A stretch of DNA of 6,426 nucleotides, taken from the NCBI GenBank assembly GCA_018715825.1, contig DVKU01000171.1:1-6426 (forward strand), written 5' to 3'. A program made the translations under genes and the position numbers. Below the pieces are notes generated by a model. It saw nothing but the letters and a program-made list of their open reading frames with translations, made no database searches and was not told the DNA's origin. The DNA comes from Candidatus Avacholeplasma faecigallinarum (GTDB taxonomy: Bacteria > Bacillota_I > Bacilli_A > Acholeplasmatales > Anaeroplasmataceae). Positions 1 through 6,279 of the stretch are shown piece after piece (positions within the stretch are counted from its first letter, which is position 1; each line of letters starts with the position of its first letter).

Positions 1-912
1 GAAAAATTATATTATACTAAAGTTATAAATGATGATGAAATATATGATTTTAGTTTAGATATAACTCCAAGCTATGTTTCTTTATTGATTGCTAAAATTA
101 AAAAGGATATTGAAGATTTATCATTTAAAGAGGCCATTTTAAAGTTTTATTTTGAATATGGCGTTGGTGATTTAGCCATTTATAAGGCTTTTAGAGTGGA
201 AAATGGAACATTATATCCTATAAAAAATGTAAGAGAAATTACATTTAGTGATTTAATTGGTTATGAAAAACAAAAGGAACTTTTAAAGGAAAACACTTTA
301 AATTTTATTAATGGTAAAACTTATAACAATGTTTTGCTATATGGTGATTCGGGAACTGGTAAATCTAGTTCTATTCAGGCCATTTTAAATGAATATTATA
401 ATTATGGATTGCGTATAATTGAAGTGTATAAGCATCAAATGCAGGAGATAAGTAAGGTTATTGCTTCTTTAAAACAAAGACCATATAAATTTATTATTTA
501 TATGGATGATTTGTCATTTGAGGATGATGAAATAGAGTATAAATACCTAAAGAGTATTATAGAAGGAGGAATTGAACCAAAGCCATATAATGTTGTTATA
601 TATGCAACCTCTAATCGTAGACATTTAATAAAGGAAAGCTTTTTAGATAATCAAAGTGATGATCTACATCGTAATGAAACTCAGGCTGAAAAATTATCAC
701 TTGCCTATCGTTTTGGCTTGCAAATTTATTATAGCTCATTATCTGTAAAGGAATTTAGAAATATGGTTTTAGAGTTGGCTAGTAAAAATGATATTAATAT
801 TGATGAAGATATTTTATTAAAAGAGGCTAGTGCTTGGGAAATGACATATGGTACTTTATCAGGAAGGTGTGCTACACAGTTTATTTCTTATTTAAAAAAT
901 AAATTTGAATAA
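1..912 (+). CDS. DUF815-family AAA/P-loop ATP-binding protein (5' end missing)
   Basis: The reading frame is open from base 1, so the gene starts before the window. The in-frame TTG at 85 has no convincing ribosome binding site and is not taken as the start. The 303 visible codons contain a Walker A loop GDSGTGKS (343-366, visible residues 115-122), a Walker B strand ending in MDD followed by LSFE (visible residues 168-174), and a YATSNRRHL segment (from base 601) that holds the sensor-like Asn and the arginine pair. This order, with the acidic run after LSFE and the EGGIEPKP segment before YATSN, is characteristic of DUF815 proteins. These are AAA-type ATPases of unknown cellular role, widespread in Bacillota and usually somewhat above 400 residues, so roughly a quarter of the protein is probably outside the window. 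No signal peptide or membrane segment is visible in this part. No intrinsic terminator is evident before the promoter at 938. The family call is firm; the function is unknown. Confidence 0.88.
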   Translation, partial: EKLYYTKVINDDEIYDFSLDITPSYVSLLIAKIKKDIEDLSFKEAILKFYFEYGVGDLAIYKAFRVENGTLYPIKNVREITFSDLIGYEKQKELLKENTLNFINGKTYNNVLLYGDSGTGKSSSIQAILNEYYNYGLRIIEVYKHQMQEISKVIASLKQRPYKFIIYMDDLSFEDDEIEYKYLKSIIEGGIEPKPYNVVIYATSNRRHLIKESFLDNQSDDLHRNETQAEKLSLAYRFGLQIYYSSLSVKEFRNMVLELASKNDINIDEDILLKEASAWEMTYGTLSGRCATQFISYLKNKFE

Positions 913-937
913 AATTTTATATTTTATAAAAAACGTG

Positions 938-965
938 TTGACAAATTCGTTTATATGCGTATAAT
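938..965 (+). promoter_or_regulatory. Sigma-A type promoter for the asnB T-box transcript
   Basis: A perfect TTGACA (938-943) and a perfect TATAAT (960-965) are separated by 16 bp. Transcription would start near 971-973, essentially at the first bases of T-box stem I. It is the best promoter in the window by consensus match. Confidence 0.88.
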
Positions 966-969
966 ATAA

Positions 970-1229
970 CCAAATACTAAGAAAAAGAAAAGTAATTTAG
1001 AATTTTATTTCATAGCGAGCTACGTATGGTGAAAGGTAGCAAATAAATCTAAATGAAGAACACTTTGGAGTAGCCATCTGAAATTATCAGTAGGAATGGT
1101 CGGGAAGCCCGTTATAGCGAAGGTCTTTGTTGGAAGACTAAAAGTGATTATGCAAAGCATAATAATTTAGGTGGCACCGCGGATTGCAGCTATTCGTCCT
1201 AAAAATTTAGGATAAATAGCTGTTTTTAT
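970..1229 (+). promoter_or_regulatory. T-box riboswitch, asparagine-specific (AAC specifier)
   Basis: This leader senses the charging state of tRNA-Asn and controls asnB by transcription antitermination. The diagnostic T-box AGGTGGCACCGCGG is at 1169-1182. Stem I is closed by CCAAA (970-974) with TTTGG (1064-1068); higher up ATTTAGA (995-1001) pairs with TCTAAAT (1048-1054) and GCTAC (1019-1023) with GTAGC (1036-1040), with the conserved GGTGAAAG near the top. On the 3' side the specifier is read as GAAG-AAC-A, AAC at 1059-1061 (Asn) followed by the usual purine. Stem II (GCCA 1072-1075, CTGA/TCAG 1078-1090, with AGTA and GGAA S-turn bases) and the IIA/B element (CGGG/CCCG, with the conserved CCGTTA at 1109-1114) follow. 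The UGGN bulge is TGGC (1172-1175), whose C would pair with a G discriminator base, as tRNA-Asn normally has. Specifier, discriminator match and downstream gene all agree on asparagine. The antiterminator pairs TTTAGG (1166-1171) with CCTAAA (1198-1203). Confidence 0.95.
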
Positions 1230-1230
1230 T
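1187..1230 (+). terminator. T-box conditional intrinsic terminator
   Basis: CAGCTATT (1187-1194) pairs with AATAGCTG (1215-1222) and, inside it, CCTAAA (1198-1203) pairs with TTTAGG (1206-1211). TTTTTATTT follows from 1223. The CCTAAA arm is shared with the antiterminator, where it pairs with 1166-1171. The two structures are therefore mutually exclusive: uncharged tRNA-Asn stabilises the antiterminator and lets transcription into asnB. Confidence 0.93.
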
Positions 1231-1231
1231 T

Positions 1232-1236
1232 GGAGG
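1232..1236 (+). promoter_or_regulatory. asnB ribosome binding site
   Basis: GGAGG lies 5 nt before the ATG at 1242 and fixes that codon as the start. The in-frame TTG at 1230 overlaps this site and the terminator tail and cannot be the start; using it would also put four residues before the catalytic cysteine. Confidence 0.9.
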
Positions 1237-1241
1237 AAATT

Positions 1242-2819
1242 ATGTGTTCAATTATTGGCTTTGAAAAAAAAGAAAAATCATTTGAAGAAGTATGTAAGTG
1301 CTTTGCAAGAAGCGATTCAAGAGGCCCAGATGGAACTAGATTTTTTGATGATGAGGTTTTACTTGGTTTTAAGCGATTAGCTATTATGGGTCTTAGTGAG
1401 GCTGGTATGCAACCATTTGAGTTAAATGGTAATGTTGTATGCTGTAATGGTGAAATATATGGATTTGAGGTTATTAGAGAGTCTTTAAAGGGTAAGGGCT
1501 ATACATTTAAATCTGGTTCAGATTGTGAAATCTTACTACCTTTATATGAACAATATGGTGTAGATATGTTTAGTCTATTGGATGCTGAATTTGCTTGTAT
1601 AATTTATGATAAAAAAATAAATAAATTAATTTGTGCAAGAGATCCAATTGGAATTAGACCCCTATATTATGGTATTTCTAAAGAAACAGGTGGGTATGTA
1701 TTTGGAAGTGAACCTAAAATTATTATTGATTTTGTTAAAGAGGTACTACCTTTCCCACCAGGCCATTATTTTATAGATAATAAGTTTATTAGATATGCTA
1801 ATTTAACTGACGTAAAGATTAAGCATTTTAAAATGCCAGAAATTTTAAAAAACATTCATGATAAGCTTTCTGCAGGAGTTATTAAGAGGCTTGATTCTGA
1901 TGCTCCAATTGGTTTTTTATTATCTGGTGGTCTAGATTCTTCATTAGTTTGTTCTATTGCCCAAAAGCATTTAAAAGCACCACTTGAAACTTTTTCAATT
2001 GGAATGAAAACAGATGCCATTGATTTAAAATATGCTAAAGAGGTAGCTGATTATCTTCATACAAATCATCATGAAATTATCATTACCAAGGATGATGTAA
2101 TTAATTCATTAGAAGAGGTAATTAAAAATTTAGCTACATATGATATTACAACTATAAGAGCATCAATAGGAATGTATCTTATTTGTAAAAACATCCATGA
2201 AACTACTAATATTAGAGTTCTTTTAACAGGTGAAATTTCTGATGAATTATTTGGCTATAAGTATACAGATTTTGCACCTGATGCATGGGAATTTCAAAAA
2301 GAAGCTAAAAAGCGTATTGATGAAATTCATATGTATGATGTACTTAGAGCTGATCGTTGTATATCTAGCAATTCTTTAGAGGCACGTGTTCCATTTGGTG
2401 ATTTAGATTTTGTTAAATATGTAATGGAAATTGATCCTTCTTTAAAAATGAATACATACCATAAGGGTAAATATTTATTAAGAAAAGCATTTGAAGGTGA
2501 TTATTTGCCTAATGATATTTTATATCGTGAAAAAGCGGCTTTTTCAGATGCTGTAGGACATTCTATGGTTGATTATTTGAAGGAGTATGCTGAAAATTTA
2601 TATTCAGATGAAGTATTCAAAAAAGAATGTAAAAAATATAAGCACGCAACTCCTTTTACTAAGGAATCTCTTTTATATAGAGAAATATTTGAAAAATATT
2701 ATCCTGGTCAATCTCAGATGATAGTTGATTTTTGGATGCCAAATAAAAGCTGGGATGGATGTAATGTTAATGATCCATCAGCTCGTGTGTTATCAAATTA
2801 TGGTGATTCAGCTAAATAA
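1242..2819 (+). CDS. asnB: Asparagine synthetase B, glutamine-hydrolysing
   Basis: This cytosolic enzyme makes asparagine from aspartate, glutamine and ATP, releasing glutamate, AMP and pyrophosphate. The 525-residue product starts MCSIIG, so removal of Met exposes Cys2, the class II glutamine amidotransferase nucleophile. The glutaminase domain (about 1-190) also shows RGPD (27-30), RLAI (45-48), NGEIY (69-73) and GSD (92-94). The synthetase domain (about 200-525) carries the PP-loop ATP-binding motif SGGLDSS (228-234), TFSIGM shortly after, a TYDITTIRAS segment, GEISDELFG (from residue 330) and EARVPF. All catalytic landmarks are present, and the length is close to that of typical bacterial AsnB (E. 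coli about 554). One small oddity: the usual GEGSDE reads GEISDE. The gene stands alone between the Asn-specific T-box and a strong terminator, so it is a single-gene unit expected to be induced by a shortage of charged tRNA-Asn. Confidence 0.97.
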   Translation: MCSIIGFEKKEKSFEEVCKCFARSDSRGPDGTRFFDDEVLLGFKRLAIMGLSEAGMQPFELNGNVVCCNGEIYGFEVIRESLKGKGYTFKSGSDCEILLPLYEQYGVDMFSLLDAEFACIIYDKKINKLICARDPIGIRPLYYGISKETGGYVFGSEPKIIIDFVKEVLPFPPGHYFIDNKFIRYANLTDVKIKHFKMPEILKNIHDKLSAGVIKRLDSDAPIGFLLSGGLDSSLVCSIAQKHLKAPLETFSIGMKTDAIDLKYAKEVADYLHTNHHEIIITKDDVINSLEEVIKNLATYDITTIRASIGMYLICKNIHETTNIRVLLTGEISDELFGYKYTDFAPDAWEFQKEAKKRIDEIHMYDVLRADRCISSNSLEARVPFGDLDFVKYVMEIDPSLKMNTYHKGKYLLRKAFEGDYLPNDILYREKAAFSDAVGHSMVDYLKEYAENLYSDEVFKKECKKYKHATPFTKESLLYREIFEKYYPGQSQMIVDFWMPNKSWDGCNVNDPSARVLSNYGDSAK

Positions 2820-2833
2820 AATTTGCTTTTCTA

Positions 2834-2887
2834 TAAAAAAACTCATAAGTTGTACCAATTAAATTTGGAAAGACTTATGGTTTTTTT
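2834..2887 (+). terminator. Intrinsic terminator after asnB
   Basis: CATAAGT (2844-2850) pairs with ACTTATG (2873-2879), with an inner CCAA/TTGG helix (2855-2858 with 2865-2868). The U-tract TTTTTTT begins at 2881. An A-run upstream (from 2835) mirrors the U-tract, so the element could also work in reverse, although no minus-strand gene needs it here. Confidence 0.88.
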
Positions 2888-2909
2888 GTTTTTAATTTAA
2901 GATTTTTTA

Positions 2910-2918
2910 TGGTATAAT
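2910..2918 (+). promoter_or_regulatory. Extended -10 promoter for the HEPN-like gene
   Basis: TGGTATAAT at 2910-2918 is a perfect -10 box with a TGn extension. No good -35 box lies 16-18 bp upstream, because that stretch is the T-rich tail of the asnB terminator. An untranslated leader of roughly 55-60 nt would precede the ATG at 2983. Confidence 0.65.
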
Positions 2919-2982
2919 CAACCTAATAAAAATACAATTTATTTATTATTTAGTATAAAATTTGAAATGAGAGGTTAGATAT

Positions 2983-4077
2983 ATGGATTTTAAAAATATC
3001 GTTAAAGAAAATGAGTCTAAGATTGAAAAATTCGATTTTAATTATTATTTAAAAATTAAAAATTATGCTGTAGCTTCAGCATTATCCGCTTTAGAAACAA
3101 CAAACGAAATTCAAAAAAGTTATTTTAAACCTCAAAATACCCCTCTTACTACATCGGATTATATACTAAAGCTTTATGCTTTACTTCAGGGGCTTTTTGT
3201 TTCAATCGATTCCTTATATGACCTAGCTATTTCCTTAACTAAAAGTAAAAATTTTATTAATATTAATAACAATAAGGACCTTAGGCAATTAAAATATATC
3301 CGTAATGATGTTGTTGGTCATCCATCTAGTCGCATATATAATCATGAGAAGCTAGCATACTGTATTTTAGATAATAAATCTATTACTTTAGATTCTTTTT
3401 CATATAGCATTTATACTAAAGACGAAATAAAAAGGAAGGATATTTCTATTAATGAACTTTTAACTTCTTATTATGAAGAAGCTAATAATTTATTAGATGA
3501 GCTTTATCGCATTTCCTGTAAAGACCAAAATAAGACGGAACTAGAAAAGGCAATTACTATCGTTGTTGAGGATTTCTTTATGGGAAGAGATTATACAACA
3601 AGCTTTGATTGGTTTGTAAGTACCTATAATAAATTATATCCAACCGCGAAAAAACAACAGCATAGAGTTTTGTGGCGAGTAGATTTAATAAAATCATTAG
3701 ATGATTTGAAATTTAAAAATGATGATGAAAGAATTGTTATTGATTATTGTAAGGGATTAGAGCTATTGAAAATATATAAGCATATTTTTCAAAATAACTA
3801 TAAGCTAGATATTCCTAGAAAAATACCTAAATATATTCAATCATTTTATAAGTTATTAAATAAAAATAAATATTTATACCCGTATTTAAACTATTTAAAA
3901 GATACTGATCATCCGTTATTCTTTTCATCAATTATGGCTATAAAGGATGTAGCAGTTAAAAAAAAGTATTATGATGCTAATAAATATTTACAAATGATTA
4001 TAAAGCAATATGAATCTAAAAATTTAGAGTATGTTTATGCCTTAGCTTTACCAATTAAAGAATATAAAAGAAAATAA
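2983..4077 (+). CDS. Uncharacterised protein with HEPN-type RNDxxGH motif
   Basis: I do not recognise this 364-residue protein as a named family. The start is supported by AGAGGT (2970-2975) about 7 nt before ATG. What can be seen: no signal peptide, no membrane segments, highly charged and predicted helix-rich throughout. The N-terminal half (about 20-175) contains a hydrophobic helix LYALLQGLFVSIDSLYDL followed by KYIRNDVVGHPSSR, with R107, N108 and H113 forming the R-polar-x4-H signature of HEPN domains. HEPN domains are often metal-independent RNases in toxin, defence and RNA-processing proteins. The C-terminal half (about 185-364) is Lys/Tyr/Ile-rich with no motif I can name. There is no adjacent nucleotidyltransferase (MNT) or other antitoxin-like gene. 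No terminator is visible before the typA promoter, so its transcript may run into typA. RNase activity is inferred from the motif only; a structural or regulatory HEPN role is equally possible. Confidence 0.75.
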   Translation: MDFKNIVKENESKIEKFDFNYYLKIKNYAVASALSALETTNEIQKSYFKPQNTPLTTSDYILKLYALLQGLFVSIDSLYDLAISLTKSKNFININNNKDLRQLKYIRNDVVGHPSSRIYNHEKLAYCILDNKSITLDSFSYSIYTKDEIKRKDISINELLTSYYEEANNLLDELYRISCKDQNKTELEKAITIVVEDFFMGRDYTTSFDWFVSTYNKLYPTAKKQQHRVLWRVDLIKSLDDLKFKNDDERIVIDYCKGLELLKIYKHIFQNNYKLDIPRKIPKYIQSFYKLLNKNKYLYPYLNYLKDTDHPLFFSSIMAIKDVAVKKKYYDANKYLQMIIKQYESKNLEYVYALALPIKEYKRK

Positions 4078-4082
4078 AATTC

Positions 4083-4111
4083 TTGTAGATAACTATTTTT
4101 TTTGATATAAT
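4083..4111 (+). promoter_or_regulatory. typA promoter
   Basis: TTGTAG (4083-4088) and TATAAT (4106-4111) have an ideal 17-bp spacer, and TGA immediately before TATAAT gives an extended -10. The promoter begins 6 nt after the stop codon of the upstream gene. Confidence 0.82.
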
Positions 4112-4142
4112 AACTATGTTTTGAAAAAGGCAGGGGAAAAAT

Positions 4143-5975
4143 ATGGATATTAGAAATATTGCAATTGTAGCTCATGTTGACCATGGAAAAACTACCTTAG
4201 TTGATAAGCTATTAAGAAGCTCTCACACTTTTAGAGATAACAAGGTTGTTGAAGATCGTGTTATGGATTCAAATGCAATAGAAAGAGAACGTGGAATAAC
4301 TATTTTAGCTAAAAATACAGCTATTACTTATAAGGGTACTAAAATTAATATTTTAGATACACCAGGCCATGCTGACTTTTCTGGTGAAGTAGAAAGAATT
4401 ATGAAAATGGTTGATGGTGTTGTATTAGTAGTAGATGCATATGAAGGTACTATGCCCCAAACTAGATTTGTATTAAAAAAAGCTTTTGAGGCTCATTTAA
4501 AGCCAATTGTAGTAATAAATAAAGTTGATAAGCCATCAGCTAGACCATTAGAAGTAATAGATGAGGTATTGGAGTTATTTATTGATTTAGGTTGCGATGA
4601 GGACGAGTTAGATTTTCCTGTTTGCTTTACATCAGCTATGAATAATACTTGTTCTTTAAGTAGTGATGTTTCAACTCAAAAGGAGGGAATGGAACCTCTA
4701 CTTGATATGATTATCAAATATATTCCTTCACCAACTATTGATTATGATGGACCATTGCAGCTACAGCCTGCACTACTAGATTATACAGACTTTGTTGGAC
4801 GTATTGGAATTGGTAGAATTCAAAGAGGTATCATACGTACTGGTGAAGTTGTTTCTTGTTGTAGATTAGATGGTTCTATTAAACAATTTAGAATTCAAAA
4901 GCTTTATGGATTTTTAGGACTTGACCGTGTTGAAATTAAAGAAGGATATTGTGGAGATATTGTTGCGGTTTCTGGACTTGGTGATATTTCTGTTGGTGAA
5001 ACTATTTGTCCAGTTGGTAAAGAAGAGCCTTTAGAGAAAATACATATTTCTGCTCCAACTGTTCAAATGACATTTGGCACTAATTCTTCACCTTTTTGTG
5101 GTTTAGATGGTAAACTTGTTACCGCATCAAAAATAGAAGAGCGTTTATTTAGGGAAGTTCAAAAAGATGTTTCTTTAAGAGTTGAAAGAATTCCATCATC
5201 TGAGGAATGGATAGTATCTGGAAGAGGAGAACTTCATTTAGGAATTTTAATTGAAAATATGCGTCGTGAGGGATATGAATTTCAAGTATCAAGACCACGT
5301 GTAATTATGCAACAAATAGATGGTGTTATGTGTGAGCCTTATGAGTATTGTGTTATAGATGTACCTAGTGAGAGTGCAGGAGCAGTTATTGAAATGATGG
5401 GAAATCGTCATGGTAGTATGGAAACAATGACCAATACTGAAACTCAAACTAGATTAATTTATTCTATCCCATCACGTGGGTTGATTGGCTTTAACACAGA
5501 TTTTATGACTATAACTAAAGGATATGGAATAATTAATCATAGCTTTTTAGAATATCGACCAATGGAGAAGGTTAATGTTGGTGAAAGAACTACTGGAGTT
5601 TTAGTTTCTATGGCTCAAGGACAATCAACAGCCTATTCGATTGGAGCTTTAGAGGATCGTGGAGTAATGTTCATATCTCCAGGTGAGGATATTTATGAAG
5701 GCATGATTGTTGGTGAAGCCAATAAGGATTTAGATTTAGCAGTTAATGTTGTAAAGGCTAAGCAGCAAACAAATACTCGTTCATCTAATAAAGATACAAC
5801 AGTAGTATTAAAAAAGCCTAGAATTTTAACATTAGAAGCATGCTTAGAATTTATTAATGAGGATGAACTAGTAGAAGTAACACCAAAGCACATACGTTTA
5901 AGAAAAAAGATTTTAGATACTGTAGAACGTAAGAAGTATGATGCCAAGGTAAGAGCTGAAAAAGCTAGTTTATAA
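4143..5975 (+). CDS. typA: Translational GTPase TypA/BipA
   Basis: TypA is an EF-G-like GTPase that binds ribosomes and supports 50S assembly and growth under stress, notably cold. The 610-residue product is full length for the family. The GTPase domain shows G1 AHVDHGKT (10-17), the switch I segment RERGITI (48-54), G3 DTPGH (72-76), G4 NKVD (125-128) and the G5-like TSAM (162-165). After it come the domain II beta-barrel (about 205-300), a domain III region containing SGRGELHLG, the domain V region with MGNRHGSM and IPSRGLIGF, and the TypA-specific C-terminal domain with GEDIYEGMIVGE and the Arg/Lys-rich TPKHIRLRKK. AGGGG at 4132-4136 lies 6 nt before ATG, so the start is well supported. 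It has its own promoter and terminator, so it can be expressed independently of the HEPN-like gene 65 bp upstream. No missing residues or frame problems are seen. Confidence 0.98.
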   Translation: MDIRNIAIVAHVDHGKTTLVDKLLRSSHTFRDNKVVEDRVMDSNAIERERGITILAKNTAITYKGTKINILDTPGHADFSGEVERIMKMVDGVVLVVDAYEGTMPQTRFVLKKAFEAHLKPIVVINKVDKPSARPLEVIDEVLELFIDLGCDEDELDFPVCFTSAMNNTCSLSSDVSTQKEGMEPLLDMIIKYIPSPTIDYDGPLQLQPALLDYTDFVGRIGIGRIQRGIIRTGEVVSCCRLDGSIKQFRIQKLYGFLGLDRVEIKEGYCGDIVAVSGLGDISVGETICPVGKEEPLEKIHISAPTVQMTFGTNSSPFCGLDGKLVTASKIEERLFREVQKDVSLRVERIPSSEEWIVSGRGELHLGILIENMRREGYEFQVSRPRVIMQQIDGVMCEPYEYCVIDVPSESAGAVIEMMGNRHGSMETMTNTETQTRLIYSIPSRGLIGFNTDFMTITKGYGIINHSFLEYRPMEKVNVGERTTGVLVSMAQGQSTAYSIGALEDRGVMFISPGEDIYEGMIVGEANKDLDLAVNVVKAKQQTNTRSSNKDTTVVLKKPRILTLEACLEFINEDELVEVTPKHIRLRKKILDTVERKKYDAKVRAEKASL

Positions 5976-5977
5976 TT

Positions 5978-6008
5978 AATAAGCTGATGAAAATCAGCTT
6001 ATTTTTTT
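5978..6008 (+). terminator. Intrinsic terminator after typA
   Basis: ATAAGCTGAT (5979-5988) pairs perfectly with ATCAGCTTAT (5993-6002) around a GAAA tetraloop (GNRA type). A run of T follows through 6008. The hairpin starts 3 nt after the typA stop codon. Confidence 0.95.
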
Positions 6009-6101
6009 AATGTTTATAAATTATAAGATTTAATTTGCTAATAGTTATTATAATTTAATATTGACATTGAAAATTAAAAAACTTTAACATTTGGTTTATT
6101 A

Positions 6102-6115
6102 TGGTAAAATATAAT
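6102..6115 (+). promoter_or_regulatory. Orphan extended -10 promoter, possible
   Basis: TGGTAAAAT (6102-6110) is an extended -10 near-match, and a second perfect TATAAT overlaps it at 6110-6115. TTAACA (6084-6089) could be a weak -35. The perfect TTGACA at 6061-6066 is too far away to pair with either. The background is very AT-rich, so chance -10 matches are common. The case rests mainly on the ribosome binding site just downstream. Confidence 0.4.
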
Positions 6116-6126
6116 TAGAAAGCCAT

Positions 6127-6233
6127 AGAGGTGATTAACTATTAATAATCAAGTACTAATTTATAAAAAATTAAATAAAGTTAATCATTCCAAAAGTAAA
6201 AATCCTCAAATTTATGATTTTTTAAAAATCTGA
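6127..6233 (+). other. Orphan ribosome binding site and 30-codon ATT-started frame
   Basis: AGAGGTG (6127-6133) resembles a good ribosome binding site, but no ATG, GTG or TTG start with a useful frame follows. An ATT at 6141, at ideal spacing, opens a frame of 30 codons (INNQVLIYKK at its start) ending with TGA at 6231. The stop falls inside the hairpin at 6202-6237. The sequence could be the first few codons of a gene cut off by the neighbouring mobile element, a tiny leader peptide, or chance. A 9-bp inverted repeat, TGATTAACT (6132-6140) with AGTTAATCA (6179-6187), would partly cover the ribosome binding site. Coding status is unproven. Confidence 0.2.
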
Positions 6234-6237
6234 GGAT
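6192..6237 (-). terminator. Minus-strand terminator after the IS110 transposase
   Basis: On the plus strand ATCCTCA (6202-6208) pairs with TGAGGAT (6231-6237), and four further base pairs follow after one mismatch. Read on the minus strand, the hairpin is followed by TTTTACTTTT (6201-6192), as expected of an intrinsic terminator. There is no U-tract on the plus-strand side. It lies about 35 nt beyond the transposase stop codon. Confidence 0.65.
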
Positions 6238-6251
6238 GTAATTAATTATTT

Positions 6252-6279
6252 GAAATAAATATCGCCGTATATTTATTTC
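6252..6279. repeat. Perfect 11-bp inverted repeat overlapping the transposase stop
   Basis: GAAATAAATAT (6252-6262) and ATATTTATTTC (6269-6279) form a perfect 11-bp stem around the loop CGCCGT, a small GC patch in very AT-rich DNA. The stem includes the TAA stop of the minus-strand transposase. Neither side has a U-tract, so it is not an ordinary terminator. It may be part of a structured RNA or a subterminal element of the IS. Confidence 0.75.

Noticed and set aside
85..87. TTG at 85 as the start of the DUF815 gene
   Set aside because: The frame is open to base 1, no purine-rich site lies just upstream, and the family is longer than the product would be from here. The gene simply starts outside the window.
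1230..1241. TTG at 1230 as the asnB start
   Set aside because: It overlaps the terminator tail and the ribosome binding site and would place residues before the catalytic Cys; ATG at 1242 is right.
5693..5947. 84-codon open frame on the minus strand inside typA
   Set aside because: It lies entirely within the strongly conserved typA C-terminal coding sequence, has no ribosome binding site or recognisable motif, and is best explained as a shadow of the real gene.
6061..6066. Perfect TTGACA downstream of typA
   Set aside because: No acceptable -10 lies 16-18 bp downstream (the site there reads close to TTTAAC); taken as a chance match in AT-rich DNA.
6141..6233. ATT start and N-terminus reminiscent of infC (initiation factor IF3)
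   Set aside because: ATT starts are a hallmark of infC, but resemblance is limited to a few residues, the frame stops after 30 codons, no rpmI-rplT follows, and infC is essential, so a truncated sole copy is unlikely.
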